Shown here piece by piece: positions 1 to 10,683 of a stretch of 64,000 nt of DNA (its first letter is position 1; each line of letters opens with the position of its first letter). The position numbers and the translations under genes are program-made. Source of the stretch: Girardinichthys multiradiatus (lineage: Eukaryota > Chordata > Actinopteri > Cyprinodontiformes > Goodeidae); contig NC_061794.1 in assembly GCF_021462225.1 (NCBI RefSeq), forward strand, positions 44,144,914 to 44,208,913, read 5' to 3'. Below the pieces are notes generated by a model that was not told where the DNA came from, did no database searches, and saw nothing but the letters and a program-made list of their open reading frames with translations.

Positions 1-866
1 TGGACTTCTGGCATTTTGGCATTTCCTTCTCCCCAGTCTTCCTCCAGACTCTGGCACCTTGATTTCCGAATGACATGCAGAATTTGCTTTCATCCGAAAA
101 AAGTACTTTGGACCACTGAGCAACAGTCCAGTGCTGCTTCTCTGTAGCCCCGGTCAGGCGCTTCTGCCGCTGTTTCTGGTTCAAAAGTGGCTTGACCTGG
201 GGAATGCGGCACCTGTAGCCCATTTCCTGCACACGCCTGTGCACGGTGGCTCTGGATGTTTCTACTCCAGACTCAGTCCACTGCTTCCGCAGGTCCCCCA
301 AGGTCTGGAATCGGCCCTTCTCCACAATCTTCCTCAGGGTCCGGTCACCTCTTCTCGTTGTGCAGCATTTTCTGCCACACTTTTTCCTTCCCACAGACTT
401 CCCACTGAGGTGTCTTGATACAGCACTCTGGGAACAGCCTATTCGTTCAGAAATGTCTTTCTGTGTCTTACCCTCTTGCTTGAGGGTGTCAATAGTGGCC
501 TTCTGGACAGCAGTCAGGTCGGCAGTCTTACCCATGATTGGGGTTTTGAGTGATGAACCAGGCTGGGAGTTTTAAAGGCCTCAGGAATCTTTTGCAGGTG
601 TTTAGAGTTAACTAGTTGATTCAGATGATTAGGTTCATAGCTCGTTTAGAGACCCTTTTAATGATATGCTAATTTTGTGAGATAGGAATTTTGGGTTTTC
701 ATGAGCTGTATGCCAAAATCATCCATATTAAGACAATAAAAGACCTGAAATATTTCAGTTGGTGTGCAATGAATCTAAAATATATGAATGTTAAATTTTC
801 ATCTTGACATTATGGAAAATAATGAACTTTATCACAATATGCTAATATTTTGAGAAGGACCTGTAT
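1..866 (-). mobile_element. Tc1-like DNA transposon, 5' part with open transposase
   Basis: On the minus strand a transposase frame starts at the ATG at 535 and stays open to the window edge (about 178 codons). It begins MGKTADLTAVQ and has the N-terminal helix-turn-helix region typical of fish Tc1-like elements. Near the edge it reaches the FSDESKF motif, which carries the first Asp of the DDE triad. The right terminal repeat lies at about 849-866 (minus strand CAGGTCCTTCTCAAAA). No stop or frameshift is seen in the visible part. The rest of the element lies left of the window. Family assignment is from recognised fish Tc1-like sequence, not from a search. Confidence 0.85.
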
Positions 867-1264
867 GTGCAAGCAGCTTGATACATCTTTCTTTTAAATT
901 GAAACTTTTTATGTCATATATTTTTCTTTGATAAAACTTTGATAAAGACCTCAGCGTCTCCCTCCTCTAAGGTAATGTCTGAAACGAAAAAGTGATGTTC
1001 AGGTGTTGAAAGTGAAAAGAAATCCTTCTTGTTTTTAAATGTTAAAAAGCTGATTTCCATTTGAACAGCCACACCCAAGCCTGTAGATTCAAGAAATCCC
1101 TGGTTTAGAACATGCCTGACATGAAGTTGGCTAAAAGATTTCCAACAGCAACATCATGTCCTAATCTAAAACAATTCAAGAATAGATAAGAAACAAAGTC
1201 ATTGACATCTATTAGTTTTTAAAAGATTACAAAGTAATTCCTATGGCTAATTACTCTTACAAAC

Positions 1265-2030
1265 TACAGTGAGAGCCATGATCTACAAATGGAGAAAATA
1301 TGGAGCTGTGGTGAACCTTCACCACAGTGGCTGGCCTACTAAAATTACTCCAAGAGTGCAGCAAAGACTCATCACAAAAACCCAGAACAATGTCCAAAGT
1401 ACTGCAGACTCAGATGCCTCAGCTAAGGTCCGCGTTCAAGATTTAAAAATAAGAAAGAGACTGGACAAAATTAATATGCCTGGGTGAGACCCAAGGGCAA
1501 AACCACTGCTAATGAAAAAGAAGACCCTTAAAAATTTCTGGTAAAGTATTCTATGGCTACACAAGACAGCAGTGTAGCTTTTGGTGGGGTAGTACAATGG
1601 TTTGGGGCTTTTTTACTGCATCACAAACTAGATGACTTGACGTAATTAAGGGAATCATACATTCTGCTCTCCAGCAGAAAATTCTAAAAGGGATGTCCAG
1701 TCATCAGTTTGTGATCTCAAGCACTTGAGTTAGGCAGCAGGAAAATGATTCAAAGCACACCAGCAAATACACCTTTCAAATGGCTTTTGGCCTAGTCAAA
1801 GATCAGCTTTTGAGATCAGATTAAGATGCTTTGGCATGAACTTAAACAGATCATTCATCCTCCAAACCTTCCAATGTGAATGAATTGAAACAGTTCTGCA
1901 GAGAAGGGGATGTCTAAATTCATTATTTGAAAACTACATTATGCATCTTGCACGCCAGGTTTGACAAAAACGTAAAAACAGAGGAAATCTGTAAGGATTG
2001 AAACACCTTTTCACAAAACTGTAAGGTGCT
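1265..2030 (+). mobile_element. Decayed Tc1-like transposon
   Basis: A 72-codon stretch (1269-1487) matches the Tc1 transposase DNA-binding region (motif IYKWRKYGAVVNL, then SGWPTKITPR). Downstream are broken pieces of the catalytic domain, including a degraded DLNPIEMLWHDLK-like stretch near 1800-1860. Many stops and indels make it non-functional. It differs in sequence from the element at the left edge, so it is a separate and older insertion. Confidence 0.75.
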
Positions 2031-3110
2031 ATAAAAGTTGAAAGTAAGGCATAAATATGTAGCATACATTCATAATAAAGTTCAGCCAGCAAATCTTGCA
2101 GTGCAATTATCTTTAAATTAAATAAACAACAATGTATTCTTGCAGGAGTATTTTACTCCTGTTTTCTGGGTTTACTCACAAGCTGACTTGATTTTTATTT
2201 CTAAAGCATGTAAAGTCCACATTGGAGTAAACTGGTCTGCTTACACTTCAGTTATAAAGAACTAAACGTTGCAACTAACACTAACTGCAAATTTAATGCA
2301 GTGTGTATAATGTATGTACTAAAGTAATATACGTACAGTAAAATCAAGCTCCATCTATGAATTACACATTTGTTAAAACAGACAAATACTGTAAGTGCGA
2401 TTTTTTTCAGCTTTCCTCTAAGTTTTTATAATTTTAACTTTCGCTTTGAGAATTTCTTTTATCTGTAGGTCACTCGTGTTAGCTCCACGGAAAGAAAATG
2501 TGACATTCAGTTCTAAAGAATCCATCTATCTCGCATTTTGTCACTTTAACAAGAAATGTAGGAAGTACCGATGCAAGGATATGATGTAAAACTGATCGGC
2601 TTCAAGTAAAAGCCCTACTTGTATGAGAGGAAGTGGCTTTGAGGGCAGTTGCAGATTGGCAGACAGGAAGTAGGCCATACAGCAGGTTTCATCTTACTGC
2701 CATGGCGATGGCTGCTAAAGGATGTTGCCATTGGCCTCTCAATGTCTAAAGGACAACTGAAGTCTAATGCCACTGCTTAACAGGTACCAAAAGCTGTTTT
2801 TTTGTACTATCGGGGAGGAATGAGAACAAAAGTGAACACCTTAACCTCAGGAAAACAAACCGAGTGATACAGAGACTGACAGGAAGCTGAAAGGAAGATA
2901 TCAATCACCCACACAGTCTTGTTTCCTTGCACCACACCATGATAGCTGAATAAAAGAGTAACTATGTTGATATATCCATGCCATTTGTTCCTTGTTATTA
3001 TGTTAAGAAATAAAATTAAATGGAGAATTTTAAAGTTGGAACAGCTCTTTATGTACCTCAACAGGCTGGGATACAGGTAATTATATCTTTCTACACAAAC
3101 AATAAATGTG
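2031..3110. other. Non-coding, no recognised element
   Basis: AT-rich sequence with no convincing open frame or known repeat. A possible 3' exon of the minus-strand candidate at 3151-3325 could lie at about 2818-2895, where an acceptor-like TTTCAG is followed by 26 open codons and a stop. That is only a weak suggestion. Confidence 0.4.
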
Positions 3111-3150
3111 AGTCACAGAGACCCACAGAGCTTATTAAAGATGAGCTCAC

Positions 3151-3325
3151 CTTGAATGCTGTGGAGATAAACTTTAAGGCCTGAGCGCAGCTTTTGATCC
3201 TCCACCTTTTCAAACTGCTTGAAGAGCCTGTTGATTGCATTCTGGAGGGATTCATACCTCTTGATCTCTGCTTTTATTGCAGAGGAAACAACCGATTTAC
3301 TGTTGCTGGTCATCCTCATGCACAG
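3151..3325 (-). CDS. Candidate protein-coding exon, unknown product
   Basis: On the minus strand an acceptor-like TTTGCTTCAG (ending about 3338) is followed by an ATG at 3325, or at 3313 for MTSNSKS. The open frame of 54 codons from 3313 is charged and amphipathic with helical character (EIKRYESLQNAINRLFKQFE). It ends at a consensus donor, CAAG|GTGAGC, at 3151/3150 in phase 1. A short second exon ending in a stop near 2818 would fit this phase. I do not recognise the product. It could be the start of a small helical protein upstream of, and divergent from, tspan31, or a chance frame. Confidence 0.3.
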
Positions 3326-3862
3326 ATAGGTCGTGAACTGAAGCAAATAAATGCTTTAGCCCATTTGAGCTCTTGACTGCTGGTTCCACATGAAGAACTC
3401 GGACTTGAAACAAAGAGACATCAGAAAACGAGGTGAAGGCAACTCAGGGTGTCGCTCTCGCTCTCTCTCTTTCTAGACCACAAAAGTCACATCGTGACAA
3501 TGTGCTCAGTTTCCTCTGCAGGTCTGAGCTGAACTGAAATCACTTCCCTGTTTAAAACTGTGTTCTTCACTGCACGCCAAGCCTAGCTGCTGCAGTGAAT
3601 AAGTAGTGAGTTAATTTTGTGAGTGCAGCACAAAATTTAAAAAAAGAAAGAGGACATAGCAACTAAAATCCCCCAGATCGCACAAATTTAACTTTCATGG
3701 GAAATAGGCAAACTTTGCTCGCTAAAAAAAACATGAGGGCCACACTGAATTCTGGCATAGAGAACATAGATAAAGAACAGAACTTCTGGAATAATGTTCT
3801 TTGAACAGACAAGTCTGAAACTGACACCAGAACAGAGGACCTATTTGGCATAAACAAAATAC

Positions 3863-4243
3863 AGTCAGTCAGTCAGTCAGTCAGTCAGTCAGTCAGTCAG
3901 TTAATCAGTCAGTCATTTTCTACCGCTTATTCCATAGTGGGTTGCGGTGAAGCTGGTGCCTATCTCCAGCAGTCTATGGGCGGGAGGTGGGGTGCACCCT
4001 GGACAGGTCCCGAGTCTATCGCAGGGCAACAAAAACACACAACCATGCACACACTCATTCACACCTAAGGGTAATGTAGAGAGACCAATTAACCTAACAG
4101 TCATGTTTTTGGACTGTGGGAGGAAGCCGGAGTACCTGGAGAGAACCCATACATGCAAACTCCATGCAAAAACAAAGTCGAACCCAGGACCTTCTTGCTG
4201 CAAGGTAACAGTGTTACCAAGTGTACCACTGTGCACCCCACAC
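3863..4243 (-). repeat. tRNA-like SINE with (GACT)n tail
   Basis: In minus-strand orientation the head near 4243 resembles a tRNA gene: a degraded A box, then a B box GGTTCGA just after AAGGTCCTG. The body carries the common fish SINE segments for the cytosine-rich plant-of-box region (fully conserved TTTGGACTGTGGGAGG on the plus strand). The 3' tail runs into a (CAGT)n plus-strand microsatellite at 3863-3913. The same family occurs at 14535, 25941, 38779 and 61831. Confidence 0.75.
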
Positions 4244-4399
4244 AATATATCAATTATGTATAATTTAGGAACTATGATTAGACTTGTGAATGATGAAGTT
4301 TCACGTCTCCACAATGCATTTCTTGAATCCTTTGACTATACCTGCTTATCCTTGCAGGGTCATGGGAGGTCTGGTGCCTGTTCCTTGAGCTGTATTTTA

Positions 4400-4800
4400 T
4401 CTAGTGCATGACTTCAACTCATATATTGATTAAAATCTGTCCAAATAAAATGTATGTAATTTGTTACCCCGGTTTTACTGGTTCAAATCTAAATTTCTGG
4501 TTTATGACTGTGTAAAAAAGTTTGATGCAAAAAGAAAGTGGCAAAACTGATCACGAATGAAAAGAAGAATTTACAAATCTCCTGGGTCTCCTTTTACATA
4601 ACAGTTTGCCATAGAAAACCCCATAATGGTTAAACAATTTTCACATAACACCAACACTTATGTCTAAACTGTGTGATTTCTGACAGCAAGCAGCATGCAA
4701 AAATAGGCCTACAGACTTCAGAACATGACTTAAAAACTGTGATGAAAAGGTTAGTTAAGTTAAGGTTGAAAAAATCTGGACTTAGACAACCTTTTCAATT
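4400..4800. other. Non-coding DNA upstream of tspan31
   Basis: AT-rich sequence with no open frame of interest and no repeat I recognise. Confidence 0.4.
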
Positions 4801-4849
4801 ATAATATTATAATGATACAGAGAGGCGGTTAGCCGGGGTTACCCGGGTT

Positions 4850-5040
4850 TGTTGATGCACCCGGCCGCTTGAAACCTCATAGAAGACGGAGGTTTAAAAA
4901 AAACTCTGACGTTATGCGTCAGTTTGACGCAACCAGCCACGCCCTCCCCGCTGTTTGAGTCCAGAAGACGTCGGCGCAGCTCAGAGCCGCATAGTAGACA
5001 TTATTCTTCAGATCATCTGAAAACATTCGTGTTTTTTAAC
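4850..5040 (+). promoter_or_regulatory. tspan31: Probable tspan31 promoter and 5'UTR
   Basis: A local rise in GC and CpG content (CCCGGCCGC, CGTCGGCGCAGC) directly precedes the tspan31 ATG. Three CREB/ATF half-sites lie close together: TGACG 4907-4911, CGTCA 4917-4921 and TGACG 4925-4929. They form two overlapping inverted repeats. No clear TATA box fixes the start, so the transcription start is unknown. Confidence 0.5.
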
Positions 5041-5103
5041 ATGGTTTGTGGCGGTTTCACGTGTTCGAAAAACGCCCTCTGTTCTCTGAATGTTGTTTAC
5101 ATG
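5041..5103 (+). CDS. tspan31: tspan31 coding exon 1
   Basis: 21 codons from the ATG, ending with ATG|gtgagt. It encodes the cysteine-containing N-terminus and the start of membrane segment 1. The start matches the conserved MVCGGF N-terminus. Confidence 0.95.
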
Positions 5104-8100
5104 GTGAGTGTTGATACAGATGCTAAGTTTCGGTTCAATGCTATGCAGCAGCCGCTGAATGAAGAGGCGTAATGCTAACCAAAATCTAGCTAGCAGCTAA
5201 CAGCTATTTTAGCTAACGGGGCCAAATAAAGTAGTGATGATGTTAACAATTTGCACCACATGCATTCTGGTTCTATTACACAATTGAATGGTATGTATTC
5301 TACTAGTGTATAAGTATAAACTCCCAGTGTGTGCGTAGTTTGCGTTTCTGGATAGAAACGTAGAGTAGCGACTAACATTAGCAAGTTAGCATTAGCCGTT
5401 ATGCGAATAAAAGCTACCGTTAGCTACGAGGCCATAGGCTGAGCGACAGTCTGAAGCTCGTATGTTTAAATTGGTTATCTTTACTTCCACTGTGCTAACA
5501 GTCACACAGTGTGGTCTAAACCTGATTTAATCTGCTCATGTGCCTGACTTGTTTTCTAAAAGGAGGGTTGTGTTTAGCTAATGAAGCGCAGTAAGGAGTA
5601 AGTTTGTTAGCTACATTTTCTACAGAGTTTTATGTCAAAAAGACGCACTCAGATTTAATCTGAAAGGGCATTAAATTAACTTTGAAATGATACCGATAAC
5701 ATACATGCAGGCTAAAGCCTTAAACAGCCGCAGCTTATGAGATGATGGATGTCTGTTTACTGTGACCCAGAATATTCAAAAAGGCTTGATTTGGAAGGTT
5801 ATGTTTTCATGAAACGTCCAACAAAACGACCTTTGATCAATGGTTTACCTTTAGTGGTTGAAAAATGTCAATCAACTGGCTTTTAATGGTTCTTGATGCA
5901 GCTGAACGCCATGTTCATTACTGAAGAAAATGGCATTTTGATGAATATACTGCTTTGGTTTCAACACCTTTAATCGTGTAATTGACTGGTAATCGGTATG
6001 TTGGTAACATTTTCAAACGAAGTGTGTGGAAAAGCTAATTATTTTGATTTAAAAGACCAATAATAAATGTTACCATGGTCATGTATAGAGCCGGGGTCCG
6101 GTTTTAGATGTCCCACTGGTTCAGCCGAATCACATAATTACAATAGCAGGCTTAATTCAGCTGTGTTGGAGCAGGGACACATCTAAAACAGGCAGGACCC
6201 GGACCCTTACGTACTGGAGTTGTATAACCCCGGTGTTTGGGTAGATTTATTTAAGATGGTGCAATATTTTAAAAGATGACTCTCTTAGATCATTTTCATC
6301 CCTTCATTGTAACCTGTAATGTCAGCTGAATACTGATTGATAGTAACTTACCTAGGTAATACTACGTGTGTTAGCACCATTTTCAAAGGAATTGTCAGTC
6401 ATAAAGGATTTATTCTGAAAGAACATTAAAGCAACTTTGAAGTTACACCAAGATCATATGTGTAGGTTGACAATTAAGGCAATTGCAGTGTATTAAATGC
6501 TGAAATGTTTAGGGTTACCCATTTCCCCCAAATTATAATAAAACATGTTAAAACCGTTTTTAACCAACATTTTTGAATAGCTACGTTAAATGCCAAGAAA
6601 TTGACTTGCAGTTCTCATTTTATGAAATGTTTAATCAAATTATACTCATATAGTTTTGTATGTCTAAATATGTGATTTTCTTTGGGAACTGCTTTTAAAA
6701 GCCTTTAAATCAAACCAAGATCACATATCTAGGCCATGTTGGATCTTTTACTTTGAATGAAAACATTGGAAAATGTTCCAACCCAAAACAGAAAGTTTGT
6801 CAGGAAGAAGGTGACAACGTTTCTACAAGTTGTCTGCAGAAATGAGAGGAACTGTTCCAGATATTTTTTAGGCCAGAAAAGAGTGTGCTGATGTGTCAAA
6901 TCAGTTGGTTTTGGTAAATGACTTCTTGAAAAAATGTTTGCCAAAATATTATTATGTTATTAAGCATTTAATACACAAAATTCAGACACACTGTAAATCC
7001 CACTGCTTGACTGTAATTACGTTTTAGAATGTTGTGTGATTCAAAGCTTCCCTATTTTGATTTTAAAAGCAAACTACCAGTGAAAATGTTATGTTATAAA
7101 TGTTATATCATGCCATGAAAGGATTTTGTTAAAAAGACTGTAAATAAAAAGAAATGCTGAAGCCCAGCAGCCTCAACATGCATTATTTCCAGGCCAAACT
7201 GAATACATATCATAAACTGAAACTGAAACTTGGCCAATTTTAATTGGAGACTATATTTTTAAATCCTGCATGTCTGATATTGCATGCTGTTCTGTGTAAC
7301 ACTTTTAAATGACTGTTATAAATCTGTCTTTGTGTAACTACTGCACATGTTACCAGTATGTACCGAGCTGGATGTCCCTTTTAAACACATTGTATGCATT
7401 AAAAAACTCTGACATGTGCTTAACTCAAACATGTTATTGACGACTGAATCACTGGAATGCTCATAGCCGACTGAGTCACTCCTGACGAGTACAAAAGCTG
7501 CAAACCTGGTTCTTAATGCAACTTCAGCTAAATGCATAGAGAAATGTTATAGCAAAAAATAACTCGCTGCCATATTATTATTATTATTATTAGAAGGGCA
7601 TATGTACTGTATATATGTGCAACTGATAAGTAACCAATGAAAGAAGCATAACATGTAACTACAAAGTCAGCTTTTTTGTGAAAGAACACCATGTGAAATA
7701 TTTGCCACCGTGTCTGAAAGTTTTAATCGATCTGTTTCACAAACATTCAAAAGGTTCCATTAAGCCTGAAATGCTTTATGTAAGACAAGTTGGGAAAATC
7801 CGTGGAGTGACTCTGTGCTCAGCTCCAATCATTCCAAGCTGACCGAGTTAACCTCTTTCCTTCTGACTCTCCAGCTGGTTGGGCTCCTGCTCATTGCAGT
7901 TGCAGCATGGGGGAAGGGTTTCGGCTTGGTGTCGAGCATCCATATCATCGGCGGCGTCATAGCAGTGGGCGTCTTCTTGCTGCTCATCGCCATCGTAGGA
8001 CTCATCGGAGCAATACACCACCACCAAGTCATGCTTTTCTTTGTATCCTTTCTGTGGACTGGCATTAACACTCAGACTCAGAGGGTTATGCTAGGTGTAA

Positions 8101-10683
8101 GTCAGTTATTTGTTGGGGCTGCATTGTTTCTTTAACTATTTCCCAGTACATGGTAATCCTGTTCATTGTTTTCCTGTTCCAATTTGGAGTTTCCTGTTCC
8201 TGCTTGGCAATGAACCAAGGACAGCAGGTTAAGCTAACACCCTGTTTGATTTAAATGCATAGAAAACATGATTTATCCCTGTAATAATTAATCCTGAAGC
8301 TAAACGGGTATTCTGTTTATCAAATTTCCATTTTCCAGGTGGTTCTTCTCAACTCCACCTGGGGGATGTTGGAGAATAATACCAAGACAGATCTGGAGAG
8401 CCAGCTCAACTGCTGCGGGCTGCTGAACGTCTCTAACAGCAGGCCACAGTTTGAAGCAGACTTGGAAAACTGTCGTGCTGTAAGTCTGAAATGGTGTCAA
8501 ACTGTCCATTCATAGTGCAGGAGCAAAGTATTTATTTTTTACTTTCTACAGAGTAATTCCAGTGTGTTTGTGTTAAAGTGCTTCATTAAACCATTAAGAA
8601 ATAAGATGCTATAACACCTTAGCTGATAAAATGCCGACTCATCCTGCCAGGAAAACTATATATGGATTATTTTGTTCCTTTTCCGGCTTTTTTTTTTTCC
8701 ACTCCAGCCATGCAAAAAGCAAGGTGACTGTTCGACCTGTGGGGATAAGATGCTGAATCATGCAACAGAGGCTCTGAAGATCCTTGGAGGCGTCGGGCTC
8801 TTCTTCAGCTTCTCAGAGGTGAGAATCTAATTCCCAAACACACGGTGGATGCTGTTTAAGGTTACACCGTATCTGCATTGATGTATGTAATTGGATGAAT
8901 AGATGTGTACCTGCATCTTGGCCTACTATTAGCTCTAAGATGGTTTTTTTTCCTGCAATGACTGTAAAATAATGTGATGAGTTTGCTTCCTGCCTACAGT
9001 GCATCCAGCAAGTATTCACAGCGCTGCATTTTTCCACATTTAGTTATGTTCCAGCTTTATTCCAAATGGTATCAAATTAATCCCCTTGCTCAAACTTCTA
9101 CACACAATTCCCCATTATGACAAATGTCAAAGATGTTTGCTTGAGATTGTTGCAAATTTATTACGAATAGAAAACTAAGAAATCCCTTTTACATAAGTAT
9201 TCACAGCGTTTCCCATGAAGCTCAAAATGGAGCTGAGATGCCTACCGTTTCCACTGAGTGTCTGGAGCCGGCCGGCCGTCTAAACTGCGCGATCGGCGGA
9301 GAAGGGCCTCAGTAAAGGGGGAGACCAAGAACCCTATGGTCACTCTGTCAGAGCTCCAGCATTCCTTTGTGGAGAGAGGAGACCTTCCAGAAGGACAATT
9401 ATCTCTGCAGCAATCCACCAATCAGGCCTGGATGGTAGAGTGGCCAGAAGAATGCCATTCCTCTAATAAAAGACACCTGAAGGACAAAGATTGAACTCCT
9501 TGGTGTGAATGCCAGGCGTTATGTTTGGAGGAGACCACGCACCACTCATCACGAGACCAATACCATCCCTACATTTGGAAAAATGCTGTAACATAACTGG
9601 TTGTGGAAAAAGTGCAACGCTGTAAATGTACCTCAAAGGATTACGTGAGTTTATGTTAAAACAGGCGTTTCCAGTTTTGTTCCAAGATATTTTTTTAAAT
9701 TGTGAATAATCTCCTAAATTGCTTTTTTTTGTGGTATTTTCTGCTTCTTCTTAGTCTTCTATAGTTGGTTTTAGAGATCATTATACTGAATGTACAATAA
9801 ACATATTGAATGTATAAAGGACAATATTTTTTCTACAGAGTCTGAATTATCTCTAGAGTCTTTAGCCATTGTCATCTAATTTGCTTGAAGATTAGTTTCT
9901 ACCATGTGTTCGTAAATGCATCACTCATAACCCGGCGCCTCACTGGAATAGCCTCTCTTCAGGGTTTAGGTATCAGCTGAGCGGGAGCATGGCGGCCTAG
10001 AAATGCTGAATTATTAGACAAGTGATTAGTTTAAGATTGAAAATGGCCTTGAATCCAGGAGTGGTTGAGATTTAACAAGGAAGAGACCTTAAAGAACACC
10101 GCCTTCTGGAGCAGATCCTGGTAGCGAGAGACGCCAAACTGTTGCCATCGCAATTGTTCTGGTTTTCTGAAAGCTACAGTTTGGCTGAGAGGTAAAAGAA
10201 ATGAGGAAATTTGACGGTTTAGCCACAGTATAGTACGTATTATCATTGTGTATTTGATATTCAACAAGTAGATCTGGTCTTGTATTTAATGAAGAAGAAA
10301 TTATTATTAGACAAATGGGTCAGATGATTACCTTTGTTTCCTTCAATAGGCTTTTAGGGAATGCCAGTCAGGAAAAGTCTGGAATTTGATCTGAACTATT
10401 TTTAATGTCTGGATAAGCATGGAAGAATATTTGTATCTCCAGACTTCTTTTATCCATCCATCCGTCATAAATTCATAGTGAACTTTTGTATTTCTGCTAA
10501 AACGTTCTGTACCTGCCGGTCGTCCAGCATGGACCTCCTGATTTATTGTTCCTCCTGCTGATGAGCGCTTCATCTCAGAGCATTAAAACGTCCGATGTTT
10601 GATCACAGATCCTGGGAGTGTGGCTCGCTGTGCGCTACAGGAACCAGAAGGATCCACGAGCAAACCCGAGTGCTTTCCTATAG
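5041..10683 (+). CDS. tspan31: Tetraspanin-31 (six coding exons, 212 aa)
   Basis: Joined coding exons are 5041-5103, 7875-8042, 8147-8227, 8339-8479, 8708-8818 and 10609-10683, all in phase 0 with GT-AG introns. The product follows mammalian TSPAN31 almost residue for residue (human 210 aa). It starts [17 protein letters not shown] and ends in NPSAFL. Four membrane segments lie at about 13-35, 43-68, 73-97 and 177-199. The large extracellular loop has the CCG signature (NCCGLL) in exon 4, further cysteines in exons 4-5, and N-glycosylation sites NST, NNT and NVS. Tetraspanins organise membrane microdomains; the exact role of TSPAN31 is poorly defined, although it was first found as a gene amplified in sarcoma (SAS) beside CDK4. 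In mammals MARCHF9 is a near neighbour, as here. Confidence 0.96.
5104..7874 (+). other. tspan31: tspan31 intron 1
   Basis: A 2.77 kb intron with a GTGAGT donor and a CTCTCCAG acceptor. It holds a palindromic MITE at about 6086-6235; otherwise it is AT-rich with no feature I recognise. Confidence 0.9.
6086..6235. repeat. Palindromic MITE
   Basis: Inverted arms: GGGGTCCGG followed by TTTTAGATGT at the left, and ACATCTAAAA followed by CCCGGACCC at the right. The centre has the AATTCAGCTGTGTTGGAGCA type sequence of a very common fish MITE. A relative lies at 17618-17846. Confidence 0.6.
7875..8042 (+). CDS. tspan31: tspan31 coding exon 2
   Basis: 56 codons between CTCCAG and a gtatcc donor. 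It encodes the rest of membrane segment 1, the small loop ([10 protein letters not shown]) and segment 2 up to HHHQVMLFF. The frame stays open past the donor, but the conserved protein continues in exon 3. Confidence 0.95.
8147..8227 (+). CDS. tspan31: tspan31 coding exon 3
   Basis: 27 codons, the same length as the mammalian exon. It follows TTTCCCAG and precedes gttaag. It encodes membrane segment 3, ending in the conserved SCSCLAMN stretch. Confidence 0.95.
8339..8479 (+). CDS. tspan31: tspan31 coding exon 4
   Basis: 47 codons from TTTTCCAG to gtaagt. It encodes the first part of the large extracellular loop, with the CCG motif and three N-glycosylation sequons. Confidence 0.95.
8708..8818 (+). 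CDS. tspan31: tspan31 coding exon 5
   Basis: 37 codons from CACTCCAG to gtgaga. It encodes the last loop cysteines ([11 protein letters not shown]) and most of membrane segment 4 ([16 protein letters not shown]). Confidence 0.95.
9012..9628. mobile_element. Non-autonomous Tc1-like element in tspan31 intron 5
   Basis: About 615 bp bounded by imperfect terminal inverted repeats of roughly 45 bp: left CACAGCGCTGCATTTTTCC, right its near reverse complement ending at about 9628. The inside keeps shreds of a Tc1-type transposase (for example [19 protein letters not shown]), broken by stops. Intron 5 spans 8819-10608. Confidence 0.8.
10609..10683 (+). CDS. tspan31: tspan31 coding exon 6 (last)
   Basis: 24 codons plus TAG after TGATCACAG. 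It encodes the end of segment 4 and the short cytosolic tail [16 protein letters not shown], very close to the mammalian C-terminus. Confidence 0.95.
   Translation: MLGVWLAVRYRNQKDPRANPSAFL

Noticed and set aside
3947..4411. 154-codon plus-strand frame and its minus-strand counterpart
   Set aside because: Both lie in a SINE; the same frame fragments recur in the copies at 14.7 and 62.0 kb.
4924..5040. N-terminal extension of tspan31 upstream of 5041
   Set aside because: The open frame has no ATG there, and the conserved protein begins at MVCGGF.
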